Assembly: GCF_000315425.1 (NCBI RefSeq)
Contig: NZ_JH992922.1
Span: forward strand, 1,608,611 to 1,672,610
Source of the DNA: Massilia timonae CCUG 45783
GTDB lineage: Bacteria > Pseudomonadota > Gammaproteobacteria > Burkholderiales > Burkholderiaceae_D
Direction of reading: 5' to 3'
DNA length: 64,000 bases
In this document: positions 7,879-18,926 of the stretch, piece by piece
How positions within the stretch are numbered: the stretch's first letter is position 1
Layout: each line of letters opens with the position of its first letter
The notes under the pieces: model-generated
Database searches by the model: none
What the model saw: only the letters and a program-made list of their open reading frames with translations
What the model was told of the DNA's origin: nothing
Position numbers and translations under genes: made by a program

Positions 7879-7895
7879 TGCCAAACAAAAAGGCA
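7879..7895. repeat. 17-bp target-site duplication of the IS1202/ISNCY-like element, right copy
   Basis: It is identical to 6386-6402. This copy supplies the U-tract template of the rho terminator. Confidence 0.85.
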
Positions 7896-7910
7896 GCCCG
7901 AAGGCTGCCT
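7886..7910 (-). terminator. intrinsic terminator of rho
   Basis: Read on the minus strand, AGGCAGCC (complement of 7903-7910), loop TTCG, GGCTGCCT, then TTTTGTTT. The T-rich part lies inside the IS target duplication. Confidence 0.85.
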
Positions 7911-7934
7911 CTGCACGCGTTGCGCTGGGGCTGG

Positions 7935-9197
<1,263 letters not shown>

Positions 9198-9337
9198 GTG
9201 TGTGGGTGACCCGTGACGGGTGAATATGGTAGGGGAGGGGACTGCGTGGGTTAATCAAGGCGGGAGGGTGACTCCCGGCCAATATTGTGACTGCGTGGCG
9301 ACTGCGCGGGCGCGCCGTCGCCGCTATATTACTTGGA

Positions 9338-9664
9338 TCAGATGTTGCTGTCGATGAAAGCGGTCAGCGGACCCTTGGCGACGGCGCCCACTTTCTGGGC
9401 TGCGACCTGGCCGTTCTTGAACAGGATCAGGGTCGGGATGCCGCGGATGCCGAACTGGGCCGGCACGGCCTGGTTCGCGTCGACGTCCATCTTGGCGATC
9501 GTGATCTTGCCTGCATATTCCTTGGCCACTTCTTCCAGGATCGGGGCAATCATCTTGCAAGGACCGCACCACTCGGCCCAGAAATCGACCAGCACCGGCT
9601 GCTCGGACTTGAGCACGTCGGCTTCGAAGGATGCATCGCTGATGTGTTTGATGTTTTCGCTCAT
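9338..9664 (-). CDS. trxA: thioredoxin 1
   Basis: This 108-aa protein has typical thioredoxin length and the active site [15 protein letters not shown] (about residues 29-43), the conserved cis-Pro segment [16 protein letters not shown], and a final helix. It reduces disulfides in cytoplasmic proteins using electrons from thioredoxin reductase. The trxA-rho order is conserved in betaproteobacteria and many gammaproteobacteria. GAGGA stands about 5 nt before the ATG. Confidence 0.98.
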   Translation of the reverse strand: MSENIKHISDASFEADVLKSEQPVLVDFWAEWCGPCKMIAPILEEVAKEYAGKITIAKMDVDANQAVPAQFGIRGIPTLILFKNGQVAAQKVGAVAKGPLTAFIDSNI

Positions 9665-9893
9665 GGTTTCCTCAATGTGAGGTAAGAATCGTTATTAACG
9701 CCTTGAGACAAGTCATGCGGGACGTCTCGACCGGCTACCGTGTGTACTGCCTTGCCAATATTGCTGCTACACAATGGTGGAGGCACTGTGTGCGAATTTC
9801 AATATTGGAAGAACGGCAAGAGGGTGTCAGGCGGGGAATGAGGCGAATAATACCCCATTTTTTTAAAAAGTGTTCAGGGCCTTGTACAAAATC

Positions 9894-10334
9894 TCAACAT
9901 TCCAGCGCATGACGCAATTGCTCGGGCGTGAGCGGCTTGCGGAACGAGCCCACTACCCGCAGGCCGAGGGCGCGCGCCAGTTCGGCGGCCGCCTCGCGCA
10001 CTTCGTCCTCGAGCGCCGACAGCAGGATCACCCTGCCGGCATAGCCAAGGCTGGCCGCGGCCTGCAGGAACTCGATGCCGTCCATCTCGGGCAGCACCAG
10101 GTCGCAGATCAGGACGTCGGGCATGGCTTCGTCGAGCCGGGCCAGGGCCTGGCGCGCATCGAGTTCGAGGACGATCTGGCACGGGCCGCAGGTCGCCAGC
10201 ATCTCGCGCATGACTTCCAGCAGCAGATGGTCGTCGTCGAGCACCAGCACGCGCAGTTGCGCGAAAGGCGGGTCGGCGGCGTCGGGAGGCATGGGCGACA
10301 TTGGCTGGAATGGGACAATCGGATCGACGGCCAT
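9894..10334 (-). CDS. stand-alone response regulator receiver protein
   Basis: This 146-aa protein is a single REC domain with no output domain. The acidic pocket is LRVLVLDDDHLLL (about residues 28-40), the phospho-acceptor Asp is in DVLICDLVLPEMDGIEFL (about residue 77), the conserved Ser/Thr switch is in VILLSALEDEV, and Lys is in SFRKPLTPEQL. Such proteins pass a phosphoryl signal to a partner or bind it. No histidine kinase is nearby, so the partner is unknown. The start is uncertain: no good ribosome binding site precedes 10334, and Met codons at 10301 or 10292 would trim a Pro-rich leader. It lies 48 bp downstream of hutC on the same strand. Confidence 0.8.
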   Translation of the reverse strand: MAVDPIVPFQPMSPMPPDAADPPFAQLRVLVLDDDHLLLEVMREMLATCGPCQIVLELDARQALARLDEAMPDVLICDLVLPEMDGIEFLQAAASLGYAGRVILLSALEDEVREAAAELARALGLRVVGSFRKPLTPEQLRHALEC

Positions 10335-10382
10335 TATCGCGAAAAACTGGCAAGCCGGGTTGTCCGAAACCGCATTTACTTA

Positions 10383-11084
10383 TCAAACACTGCCGGTGAA
10401 GCGCGCCAGGTGTCCCGGATGCCACATGGTGGCCACTGACGCCACCCGGCCGGCCGAGGTGGTGCGCCGGTGCAGCACCAGGCACGGGGCGCCGGCCGCG
10501 ATCGCCAGCAGGCGCGCCTCTTCCGCCGGCGCCGGCTGGGCCTCTATCGTATAGCTGGCCCCCTGCAACGGCGCGGCCGCCATCAGGTGCTCGTTGGGCG
10601 TGATGCGCGCAAAATCCTGCTCCAGGTAGGCCGGGGCGCAGGCCGGGTTGACCCAGCGGTCCTCGAGCTGGACCGGCGTCTCGTTCTCGAAGTGGACGAT
10701 CAGCGAATGGAACAGGGTGGCGCCCGGCTCCTGGTCGAACTCGGCGGCCAGCGTGTCGTCGGCGCTTCTTGCCTCCAGCGCCAGCACGCGGCTGGCGTGC
10801 AGCTTGCCGCGCGCGCGGATCTCGTCGGCGATGTTGCGGATCTCGACCAGGGTGCCCTGGTACTTCTGGGGAGCCACATAGGTGCCCGAGCCCTGGCGCC
10901 GCACCAGCACCTGCTCGGCCGTGAGTTCGCGCACGGCGCGGTTGACGGTCATGCGCGAGACGCCGAACTGGCGCACCAGCGCCTGCTCCGACGGCACCAG
11001 CTCGCCCTCTTTCCAACGGCCGGAGGCGATTTCGCCAACCAGATAATCCTTGATCTGCTGGAAAATGGGCGACTTTTCCTGCAT
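10383..11084 (-). CDS. hutC: histidine utilization repressor, GntR/HutC family
   Basis: This protein is about 233 aa. It has an N-terminal winged helix (YLVGEIASGRWKEGELVPSE, then VRQFGVSRMTVNRAVRELTA) and a C-terminal UTRA ligand-binding domain (TLFHSLIVHFENETPVQLED). HutC binds urocanate and represses hut transcription. The assignment is helped by the hut operon on the opposite strand from 14.85 kb and by an inverted repeat in its promoter at 14771-14786. The open frame extends 11 codons further to a TTG at 11117, and a TTG at 11111 has GGAG at good distance, so the start is uncertain; 11084 is the first ATG. Unusually, three unrelated genes lie between hutC and hutU. Confidence 0.9.
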   Translation of the reverse strand: MQEKSPIFQQIKDYLVGEIASGRWKEGELVPSEQALVRQFGVSRMTVNRAVRELTAEQVLVRRQGSGTYVAPQKYQGTLVEIRNIADEIRARGKLHASRVLALEARSADDTLAAEFDQEPGATLFHSLIVHFENETPVQLEDRWVNPACAPAYLEQDFARITPNEHLMAAAPLQGASYTIEAQPAPAEEARLLAIAAGAPCLVLHRRTTSAGRVASVATMWHPGHLARFTGSV

Positions 11085-11243
11085 GCTGTCTTGCGCGGTC
11101 TGTGCTTCCAAACTCAATCTCCGAATGCCTGGCCTGTCGTGGCCACGCCCGATTCTAGCATCGGGGATTCGAAAGCAAGACCCGGAGTGCGGCCTGGCGG
11201 CATCGGCTTCAGGATGGCGCTATTGCTGAAGGAGGACACCATC

Positions 11244-12323
11244 ATGACGACATTGGATAGCGACGAGATCGACAGTATCGGCGACGATGCGCGCTGGGAC
11301 GCCGTACAGCGGCGCGATGCCGGCGCCGACGGCAGTTTTTATTATTCGGTGCGCACCACCGGCGTCTATTGCCGGCCCTCGTGCCCGTCGCGCGGGGCCA
11401 AGCGCGCTAACGTCGCCTTCCACGCCAGCAGCCAGGCGGCCGAGGCGGCGGGCTTCCGGCCCTGCCTGCGCTGCGCGCCGCACCTGCCGCCGCTGGCCGA
11501 GCGCCAGGCGGACGCGGTGGCGCGCGCCTGCCGCCTGATCGAGGAATCGGAGGACGAACCGGATCTGGATGCGCTGGCCCAGGCCGCCGGCATGAGCCGC
11601 TTCCACTTCCACCGCGTGTTCAAGGCCCGCACCGGGATCACGCCCAAGGCCTATGCGGCGGCCAGGCGCGGCGCCCGGGTGCGCCAGGAACTGGCGGGGG
11701 GCGCCACGGTCACCGACGCCCTGTACGGCGCCGGCTATGGCTCCAGCGGTCGCTTCTATGCGGCGTCGAACGAGGTGCTGGGCATGCAGCCGTCGAACTA
11801 CCGCGCCGGCGGGCAGGGCGAAACGATCCGCTTCGCCGTGGCCGAATGCTCGCTGGGCGCCACCTTGGTCGCGGCCACCGAACGCGGCATCTGCGCGATC
11901 CTGATCGGCGACCAGCCGGAACCGCTGCTGGAAGACCTGCAGGCGCGCTTTCCCAGGGCCGAGCTGCGCGGCGCCGAAGAAGGCTTCGAGCGCACCGTGG
12001 CGCTGGTGATCGGCCTGGTCGAGGAACCGCGCATCGGCCCGTCCCTGGACCTGCCGCTCGACGTGCGCGGCACCGCCTTCCAGCAGCGCGTGTGGCAGGC
12101 CCTGCGCGCGATTCCCCCGGGCCAGACCGTGACCTATGCCGAACTGGCCGAACGGGTCGGCCTGCCCGATGGCGCGCGCGCCGTGGCCGGCGCCTGCGCC
12201 GCCAATCCGGTGGCGGTGGCGATTCCCTGCCACCGCGTGGTGCGTACCGGCGGCGCGCTGTCCGGCTACCGCTGGGGCATCGAGCGCAAGCGCGCGCTGC
12301 TCGAGCGCGAGGCGCAGCAGTGA
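11244..12323 (+). CDS. ada: bifunctional Ada: DNA methylphosphotriester/O6-methylguanine repair and transcription activator
   Basis: This 359-aa protein carries all three Ada parts. The N-terminal zinc domain has four Cys (GVYCRPSCPSRGAKRANVAF and FRPCLRCAPHLPPL), the first of which accepts methyl from phosphotriesters. An AraC-type helix-turn-helix follows (LDALAQAAGMSRFHFHRVFK, about residues 110-130). The C-terminal methyltransferase has the acceptor motif AIPCHRVVR (about residues 326-334). Methylation of the N domain turns the protein into an activator of its own regulon. AGGAGG lies 9 nt before the ATG. The stop overlaps the GTG start of the next gene by 4 bp, so the two form an operon. 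Confidence 0.95.
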   Translation: MTTLDSDEIDSIGDDARWDAVQRRDAGADGSFYYSVRTTGVYCRPSCPSRGAKRANVAFHASSQAAEAAGFRPCLRCAPHLPPLAERQADAVARACRLIEESEDEPDLDALAQAAGMSRFHFHRVFKARTGITPKAYAAARRGARVRQELAGGATVTDALYGAGYGSSGRFYAASNEVLGMQPSNYRAGGQGETIRFAVAECSLGATLVAATERGICAILIGDQPEPLLEDLQARFPRAELRGAEEGFERTVALVIGLVEEPRIGPSLDLPLDVRGTAFQQRVWQALRAIPPGQTVTYAELAERVGLPDGARAVAGACAANPVAVAIPCHRVVRTGGALSGYRWGIERKRALLEREAQQ

Positions 12324-13009
12324 CCGTCATCGATTGGGATGACGTCGGCGCCCAGCTCGACGACGCCGGCTGCGCCGTGATGCCGGGCCTGCTCGATGCG
12401 CGCCACTGCGCGCGCTTCATTGCCGCCTACGACGAGCCGCAGCGCTTTCGCAGCCGGGTGGTGATGGAGCGCCACGGCTTCGGCCGCGGCGAATACCAGT
12501 ATTTCGGGTATCCGCTGCCGGAGCCGCTGTCCGCGTTGCGCGCCACTCTGTATCCGCCGCTGGCGCGCATCGCCAACCGCTGGCAGGCCGCGCTCGGGCT
12601 GGACGCGCGCTTTCCAGGCGAGCATGCCGACTTTCTCGCGCAATGCCATGCGGCAGGCCAGCTGCGCCCGACCCCGCTGCTGCTGCGCTACCGCGCCGGC
12701 GACTACAACTGCCTGCACCAGGACCTGTATGGCGAGCAGGTGTTTCCGCTGCAGGTGGCGGTGCTGCTGTCGCGTCCCGGCGAGGATTTCACGGGCGGCG
12801 AATTCGTGCTCACCGAGCAGCGGCCGCGCATGCAGTCGCGCGCCGAAGTCGTGAGCCTTCGTCAAGGGGACGCCGTCGTCTTCGCGGTCAACCAGCGGCC
12901 GGTGCAGGGCACGCGCGGCGTCTACCGGGTGGCGATGCGGCATGGCGTCAGCCGCGTGCGGCAGGGCCTGCGCCATACCTTGGGGATCATCTTCCACGAC
13001 GCCACCTGA
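12320..13009 (+). CDS. 2OG-Fe(II) oxygenase of the COG3826-like type, in operon with ada
   Basis: This 229-aa protein starts at GTG, overlapping the ada stop (GTGA). The double-stranded beta-helix core shows the iron ligands His and Asp in CLHQDLYGEQVF (about residues 131-142), then FTGGEFVLTEQRPRMQ, and the distal His with a downstream Arg region in RQGLRHTLGIIFHDA. It is not the E. coli AlkB family by sequence, but it occupies the place of alkB in the ada-alkB operon of enterobacteria. From that context it may be an alkylation-damage dioxygenase. This is inference; the substrate is unknown. No terminator follows before the next gene. Confidence 0.8.
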   Translation: MTVIDWDDVGAQLDDAGCAVMPGLLDARHCARFIAAYDEPQRFRSRVVMERHGFGRGEYQYFGYPLPEPLSALRATLYPPLARIANRWQAALGLDARFPGEHADFLAQCHAAGQLRPTPLLLRYRAGDYNCLHQDLYGEQVFPLQVAVLLSRPGEDFTGGEFVLTEQRPRMQSRAEVVSLRQGDAVVFAVNQRPVQGTRGVYRVAMRHGVSRVRQGLRHTLGIIFHDAT

Positions 13010-13091
13010 AGGGCCGCCGCCCTCATGCAGTACACTCTCCACACCGTGCCCACGAAGCGCGGAAAACCATCTATCGGAGAGAAGAAAAAGC

Positions 13092-14762
13092 ATGCGCGCG
13101 CGCCAGATTTCCCTGCAGTGTTCCCTATTTGTCCTGGCTGCCCTCGGCAGCCTGTCGGCACACGCCGACACCCTGGTCGACAACGCCAACGGCTATACCC
13201 TGAACGGGAAGGGTGAGCTGGTCCAGTTCACGGCGATCGCCTTCGACGACAAGGGCCGCATCATCGCCGTCGGCAGTGGCGCCGACGTCGCCGCCAAGGC
13301 TCCAAATGCGAAGCGCATCGACATGGGAGGCCGCACCCTGCTGCCCGGCCTGATCGACGCCCACGGCCACGTGTTCGGCCTGGGCCAGCAACTGACCCAG
13401 CTCGACCTGTTCCACAGCACGTCGCTCGACGGCGCCCTGAAGTCGATCGGCGGCTATGCGCGCGCCAACCCAAGCCACGCCTGGATCCGCGGCCGCGGCT
13501 GGAACCAGGAGAACTGGAAGCTGGGCCGCTTCCCGACGGCGAAGGAGCTTGATGGCGTCGTCGCCGACCGCCCGGTATGGCTGGAGCGCGTCGACGGCCA
13601 CGCCGGCTGGACCAATGGCCGCGGCCTGGCGCTGGCCGGCATCACCAGGTCGACCCCGGACCCGGTCGGCGGCAAGATCGTGCGCGACGCCAACGGCGAG
13701 GCGACCGGCGTGCTGGTCGACACCGCCCAGGAATTGCTGACCAAGGTGCTGCCGCAGCAGACCGAGGCCGAGGGTCGCGTCATGCTCGACCGCGCACTGG
13801 GCGAACTGGCGCGCGTGGGCCTGACCAGCGTGCACGACGCCGGCGTCGACGTGGCCCAGGACCGCCTGTACCGCGCCTATGCCGACGACGGCAAGCTGAC
13901 CACCCGCGTGTACGGCATGATCGCCGGCACCGACAAGGACTTCGACCAGCTGGCGGTGAAAGGCCCGCTGAAGGACTACGGCAACGGCATGTATGCGCTG
14001 CGTTCCGTAAAACTGTACTCGGACGGCGCCCTGGGCAGCCGCGGCGCGGCCCTGATCAAGCCCTACAGCGACGAATCGCACTCGCACGGCCTGCTGTTCT
14101 ACAAGACCGCGCAGATGGACGCGATGATGGCCAAGGCCATGCGCAAGGGCTACCAGGTCAACGTCCACGCGATCGGCGACGCCGGCAACAAGCAGATCCT
14201 CGACATCTACCAGAAGGAGTTGAAGGCGACGGGCAGCGCGGCGCAACGCCACCGCATCGAGCACGCCCAGGTCGTGCTTCCTTCCGACATCCCGCGCTTC
14301 AAGACGCTGGACATCATCCCGTCGATGCAGCCGACCCACGCGACCTCGGACAAGAACATGGCCGAGACCCGCATCGGACCCGATCGCATCAAGGGCGCCT
14401 ACGCCTGGCGCAGCTTCCTGCACCAGGGCTCGCGCATCGCCTGCGGTTCGGATTTCCCGGTCGAGTCGCCGAATCCGTTCTTCGGCATCCACGCCGCCGT
14501 CACGCGCCAGGATGCGCAAGGGCAGCCGGTGGCCGGCTGGTATCCGAACCAGGCGATGTCGCTCAAGGAAGCCTTCCGCTGCTTCACGCTGGATGCGGCC
14601 TGGGCCGGGCATCAGGAGAAAGACCTGGGTTCGCTGGAGCCGGGCAAGCAGGCCGACTTCATCGTGATCGACCAGGACCTGTTCCGCATGCCGACCTACG
14701 ACATCCACAAGACCGGCGTGCTGGAAACCTGGGTGGCGGGACGCCAGGTCTTCAAGAAATGA
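13092..14762 (+). CDS. exported amidohydrolase, YtcJ-like (Amidohydro_3)
   Basis: This 556-aa protein has a Sec signal peptide in residues 1-25 (basic MRARQ, hydrophobic SLFVLAALGSLS, AHA before DTLVDN). The metal-dependent hydrolase fold follows with TLLPGLIDAHGHVFGLGQQL (HxH of the metal site, about residues 95-97), a middle His in YQVNVHAIGDAGNK, RIEHAQVV, and the late Asp in ACGSDFPVESPNP. The C terminus (LGSLEPGKQADFIVIDQDLF) is typical of the family. It should act in the periplasm on an amide, carbamate or ester, but the substrate cannot be told. It lies just upstream of the hut promoter on the same strand. A link to histidine use is possible but not shown. Confidence 0.85.
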   Translation: MRARQISLQCSLFVLAALGSLSAHADTLVDNANGYTLNGKGELVQFTAIAFDDKGRIIAVGSGADVAAKAPNAKRIDMGGRTLLPGLIDAHGHVFGLGQQLTQLDLFHSTSLDGALKSIGGYARANPSHAWIRGRGWNQENWKLGRFPTAKELDGVVADRPVWLERVDGHAGWTNGRGLALAGITRSTPDPVGGKIVRDANGEATGVLVDTAQELLTKVLPQQTEAEGRVMLDRALGELARVGLTSVHDAGVDVAQDRLYRAYADDGKLTTRVYGMIAGTDKDFDQLAVKGPLKDYGNGMYALRSVKLYSDGALGSRGAALIKPYSDESHSHGLLFYKTAQMDAMMAKAMRKGYQVNVHAIGDAGNKQILDIYQKELKATGSAAQRHRIEHAQVVLPSDIPRFKTLDIIPSMQPTHATSDKNMAETRIGPDRIKGAYAWRSFLHQGSRIACGSDFPVESPNPFFGIHAAVTRQDAQGQPVAGWYPNQAMSLKEAFRCFTLDAAWAGHQEKDLGSLEPGKQADFIVIDQDLFRMPTYDIHKTGVLETWVAGRQVFKK

Positions 14763-14763
14763 T

Positions 14764-14792
14764 TTGACGAGGTTGTATAGACAACCTAGACT
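14764..14792 (+). promoter_or_regulatory. hut operon promoter with putative HutC operator
   Basis: -35 TTGACG (14764-14769), a 17-nt spacer, and -10 TAGACT (14787-14792). The spacer holds the perfect inverted repeat GGTTGTATAGACAACC (14771-14786), resembling the TTGTATA/TACAA-type HutC sites of other proteobacteria. Repressor bound there would block polymerase. Confidence 0.75.
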
Positions 14793-14852
14793 TCAGAGCA
14801 GCTTTGCGGCGCGCGGATAGCGCGCGCCGTATCCCCGACCGAAGGAGCCGCC

Positions 14853-16562
<1,710 letters not shown>

Positions 16563-16576
16563 ACCCAGCAGCGACC

Positions 16577-18121
16577 ATGAACGACACTCTTCAACGCCTC
16601 ACCCTGCAACCCGGCGCACTGGCGCTCAGCGACCTGCGCGCCGTCTGGGGCGGCCACCAGCGACTGGACCTGGCGGCCAAGGCATGGGACGACATCGCGG
16701 CCTCCGCCGCCACCGTGGACGCCATCGTCGCCAAGGGCGACCCGGCCTATGGCATCAACACCGGCTTCGGCATCCTGGCCAAGGCCCATATTCCCAACGA
16801 CCAGCTGGCCACCCTGCAGCGCAACCTGATCCTGTCGCATGCGGTCGGCACCGGTGAGCTTCTTTCGGACACCATCGTGCGCCTGATCCTGCTGACCAAG
16901 ATCGGCAGCCTGGCGCGCGGCTATTCGGGCGTGCGTCCGATCATCGTCGAGACTCTGGTCGCCCTGTACAACGCCAACATCATGCCGGCGATTCCCTCGC
17001 AGGGTTCGGTCGGCGCCTCGGGCGACCTGGCGCCGCTGGCCCATATGACGCTGGCGATGCTGGGCGTGGGCCAGGTGCGCCACGATGGCGTGCTGGTGGA
17101 AGCCGTCGACGCATTGCGCGCGGCCGGCATCGAACCGGTGACGCTGGCGGCGAAGGAGGGCCTGGCCCTGATCAACGGCACGCAAGTCTCGACCGCGCTG
17201 GCGCTGCATGGCCTGTTCATGGCCGAACGCCTGCTGGAGGCGGCGATGGTCACCGGCTCGCTGTCGGTCGATGCGGCGCGCGGCAGCGATGCGCCGTTCG
17301 ATCCGCGCATCCACGCGGTGCGCGGCCAGCCGGGCCAGATCGCGGCGGCGAAGATCTACCGCGAACTGGTGGCGGGCAGCGCGATCCGCGCCTCGCACCT
17401 GGTGGGCGACGAGCGGGTGCAGGACCCGTACAGCCTGCGCTGCCAGCCGCAGGTGATGGGCGCCGTGATGGACCTGATCGCCAATGCCGGCCGCACCCTG
17501 CTGATCGAGGCGAACGCCGTGACCGACAATCCGCTCTTGTTCGAGGGCGGAGAGATCATTTCTGGCGGCAACTTCCACGCCGAGCCGGTGGCCTTCGCCG
17601 CCGACACGCTGGCGCTGGCGATCGCCGAGATCGGCGCGTTGGCCGAGCGCCGCATCGCGCTGCTGATCGACGCCAACCTGTCCGGCCTGCCGGCCTTCCT
17701 GGTGCGCGAACCGGGGCTGAACTCGGGCTTCATGATCGCCCACGTGACCGCCGCCGCGCTGGCCTCCGAAAACAAGTCGCTGGCCCATCCGGCCAGCGTC
17801 GACAGCCTGCCGACGTCGGCCAACCAGGAAGACCACGTGAGCATGGCGACCTTCGCTGCGCGCCGTCTCGACCAGATGGCGCACAATACGGCGGTCATCG
17901 TCGGGATCGAGCTGCTGGCAGCAAGCCAGGGCATCGAATTCCACCGCCCCTTGAAAAGCTCCGAGACGCTGGAATCGGTGCATGCCCAGCTGCGCCAGCA
18001 CGTCGCGCCCTACGATGCCGACCGCTTCTTCGCGCCCGATATCGAGGCCGCGCGCAGGTTGGTGGTCGACGGCGCGCTGTCGGCGTCGTGCAAGGAGTTG
18101 TTCACCGTACTGCACCCGTAA
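16577..18121 (+). CDS. hutH: histidine ammonia-lyase
   Basis: This 514-aa protein has the family's usual length. The triad that cyclises into the MIO electrophile is in [17 protein letters not shown], Ala147-Ser148-Gly149. The catalytic Tyr region near the N terminus ([10 protein letters not shown]) and the C-terminal segment [20 protein letters not shown] are also conserved. It deaminates L-histidine to urocanate, the entry step of the pathway. It starts 14 bp after hutU in the same operon. Confidence 0.98.
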   Translation: MNDTLQRLTLQPGALALSDLRAVWGGHQRLDLAAKAWDDIAASAATVDAIVAKGDPAYGINTGFGILAKAHIPNDQLATLQRNLILSHAVGTGELLSDTIVRLILLTKIGSLARGYSGVRPIIVETLVALYNANIMPAIPSQGSVGASGDLAPLAHMTLAMLGVGQVRHDGVLVEAVDALRAAGIEPVTLAAKEGLALINGTQVSTALALHGLFMAERLLEAAMVTGSLSVDAARGSDAPFDPRIHAVRGQPGQIAAAKIYRELVAGSAIRASHLVGDERVQDPYSLRCQPQVMGAVMDLIANAGRTLLIEANAVTDNPLLFEGGEIISGGNFHAEPVAFAADTLALAIAEIGALAERRIALLIDANLSGLPAFLVREPGLNSGFMIAHVTAAALASENKSLAHPASVDSLPTSANQEDHVSMATFAARRLDQMAHNTAVIVGIELLAASQGIEFHRPLKSSETLESVHAQLRQHVAPYDADRFFAPDIEAARRLVVDGALSASCKELFTVLHP

Positions 18122-18137
18122 ACACAAAGGAGGCAAG

Positions 18138-18926
18138 ATGGAGTTCCGGTTCAAGGCAGGCAGGCTTCCCATGCTGGTGTCGATGCCGCATGCGGGCACT
18201 GACATCCCCGACGAGGTGGCGGACACGCTGGCGCCCTGCGCCGCGGCGCGCGCCGACACCGACTGGCACTTGCCGGAACTGTACGGCTTCCTGGAAGAGA
18301 TGGGCATCTCGACCATCTCGGCGCGCTGGTCGCGCTACCTGATCGACCTGAACCGCCCGCCAGAGAACACCAACCTGTATCCGGGCCTGGACACGACCGG
18401 CCTGTGCCCGCTCGACACCTTCGGGCGCGAACGTCTTTACCGGGAGGGCATGGAGCCCGACCAGGCCGAGGTAGGGCGGCGCCTGGAACGCTACTGGCGG
18501 CCATATCACGCGCAACTGCGCGCCGAACTCGATCGCCTGAAAGCCGAACATGGCCGCGTGGTGCTGTGGGAAGCGCATTCGATCGCCTCGATCGTGCCGC
18601 GCTTTTTCGAGGGCAAGCTGCCCGACCTGAACTTCGGCACCGCCGAAGGCAAGTCGTGCGACCCGGGACTGGAGGAGGCGGTCCTGGGCGTGGCGCGCGC
18701 CCAGGAGCGCTACACGATCGCCCTGAACGGCCGCTTCAAGGGCGGCCATATCACGCGCCACTACGGCCAGCCGGCGCACGGCGTGCATGCGATCCAGCTC
18801 GAGAAATGCCAGTGCCTGTACATGGACGAGGCGCCGCCGTTCGACTATCGCCCTGACGTCGCCGCTCAGTTGCAACCGCTGCTGCGCGACATGGTCATGG
18901 CCGCGGTGAACTGGGTGCGTCCATGA
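18138..18926 (+). CDS. hutG: N-formylglutamate deformylase
   Basis: This 262-aa protein belongs to the N-formylglutamate amidohydrolase family: PMLVSMPHAGTDIPDEV at the N terminus with the first metal His, DTDWHLPELY, ARWSRYLIDLNRPPEN, and WEAHSIASIVPRFFEGKLPD with a second metal site. It releases formate and L-glutamate, the last step of the five-step hut route. AAGGAGG precedes the ATG at 18138, which is therefore chosen over longer frames. It overlaps hutF by 4 bp (ATGA). Confidence 0.95.
   Translation: MEFRFKAGRLPMLVSMPHAGTDIPDEVADTLAPCAAARADTDWHLPELYGFLEEMGISTISARWSRYLIDLNRPPENTNLYPGLDTTGLCPLDTFGRERLYREGMEPDQAEVGRRLERYWRPYHAQLRAELDRLKAEHGRVVLWEAHSIASIVPRFFEGKLPDLNFGTAEGKSCDPGLEEAVLGVARAQERYTIALNGRFKGGHITRHYGQPAHGVHAIQLEKCQCLYMDEAPPFDYRPDVAAQLQPLLRDMVMAAVNWVRP

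Noticed and set aside
9882..9889. TTGTACAA palindrome as a second HutC site
   Set aside because: It lies past the 3' end of the receiver gene, with no promoter boxes placed around it and without the flanking match of the hut operator.
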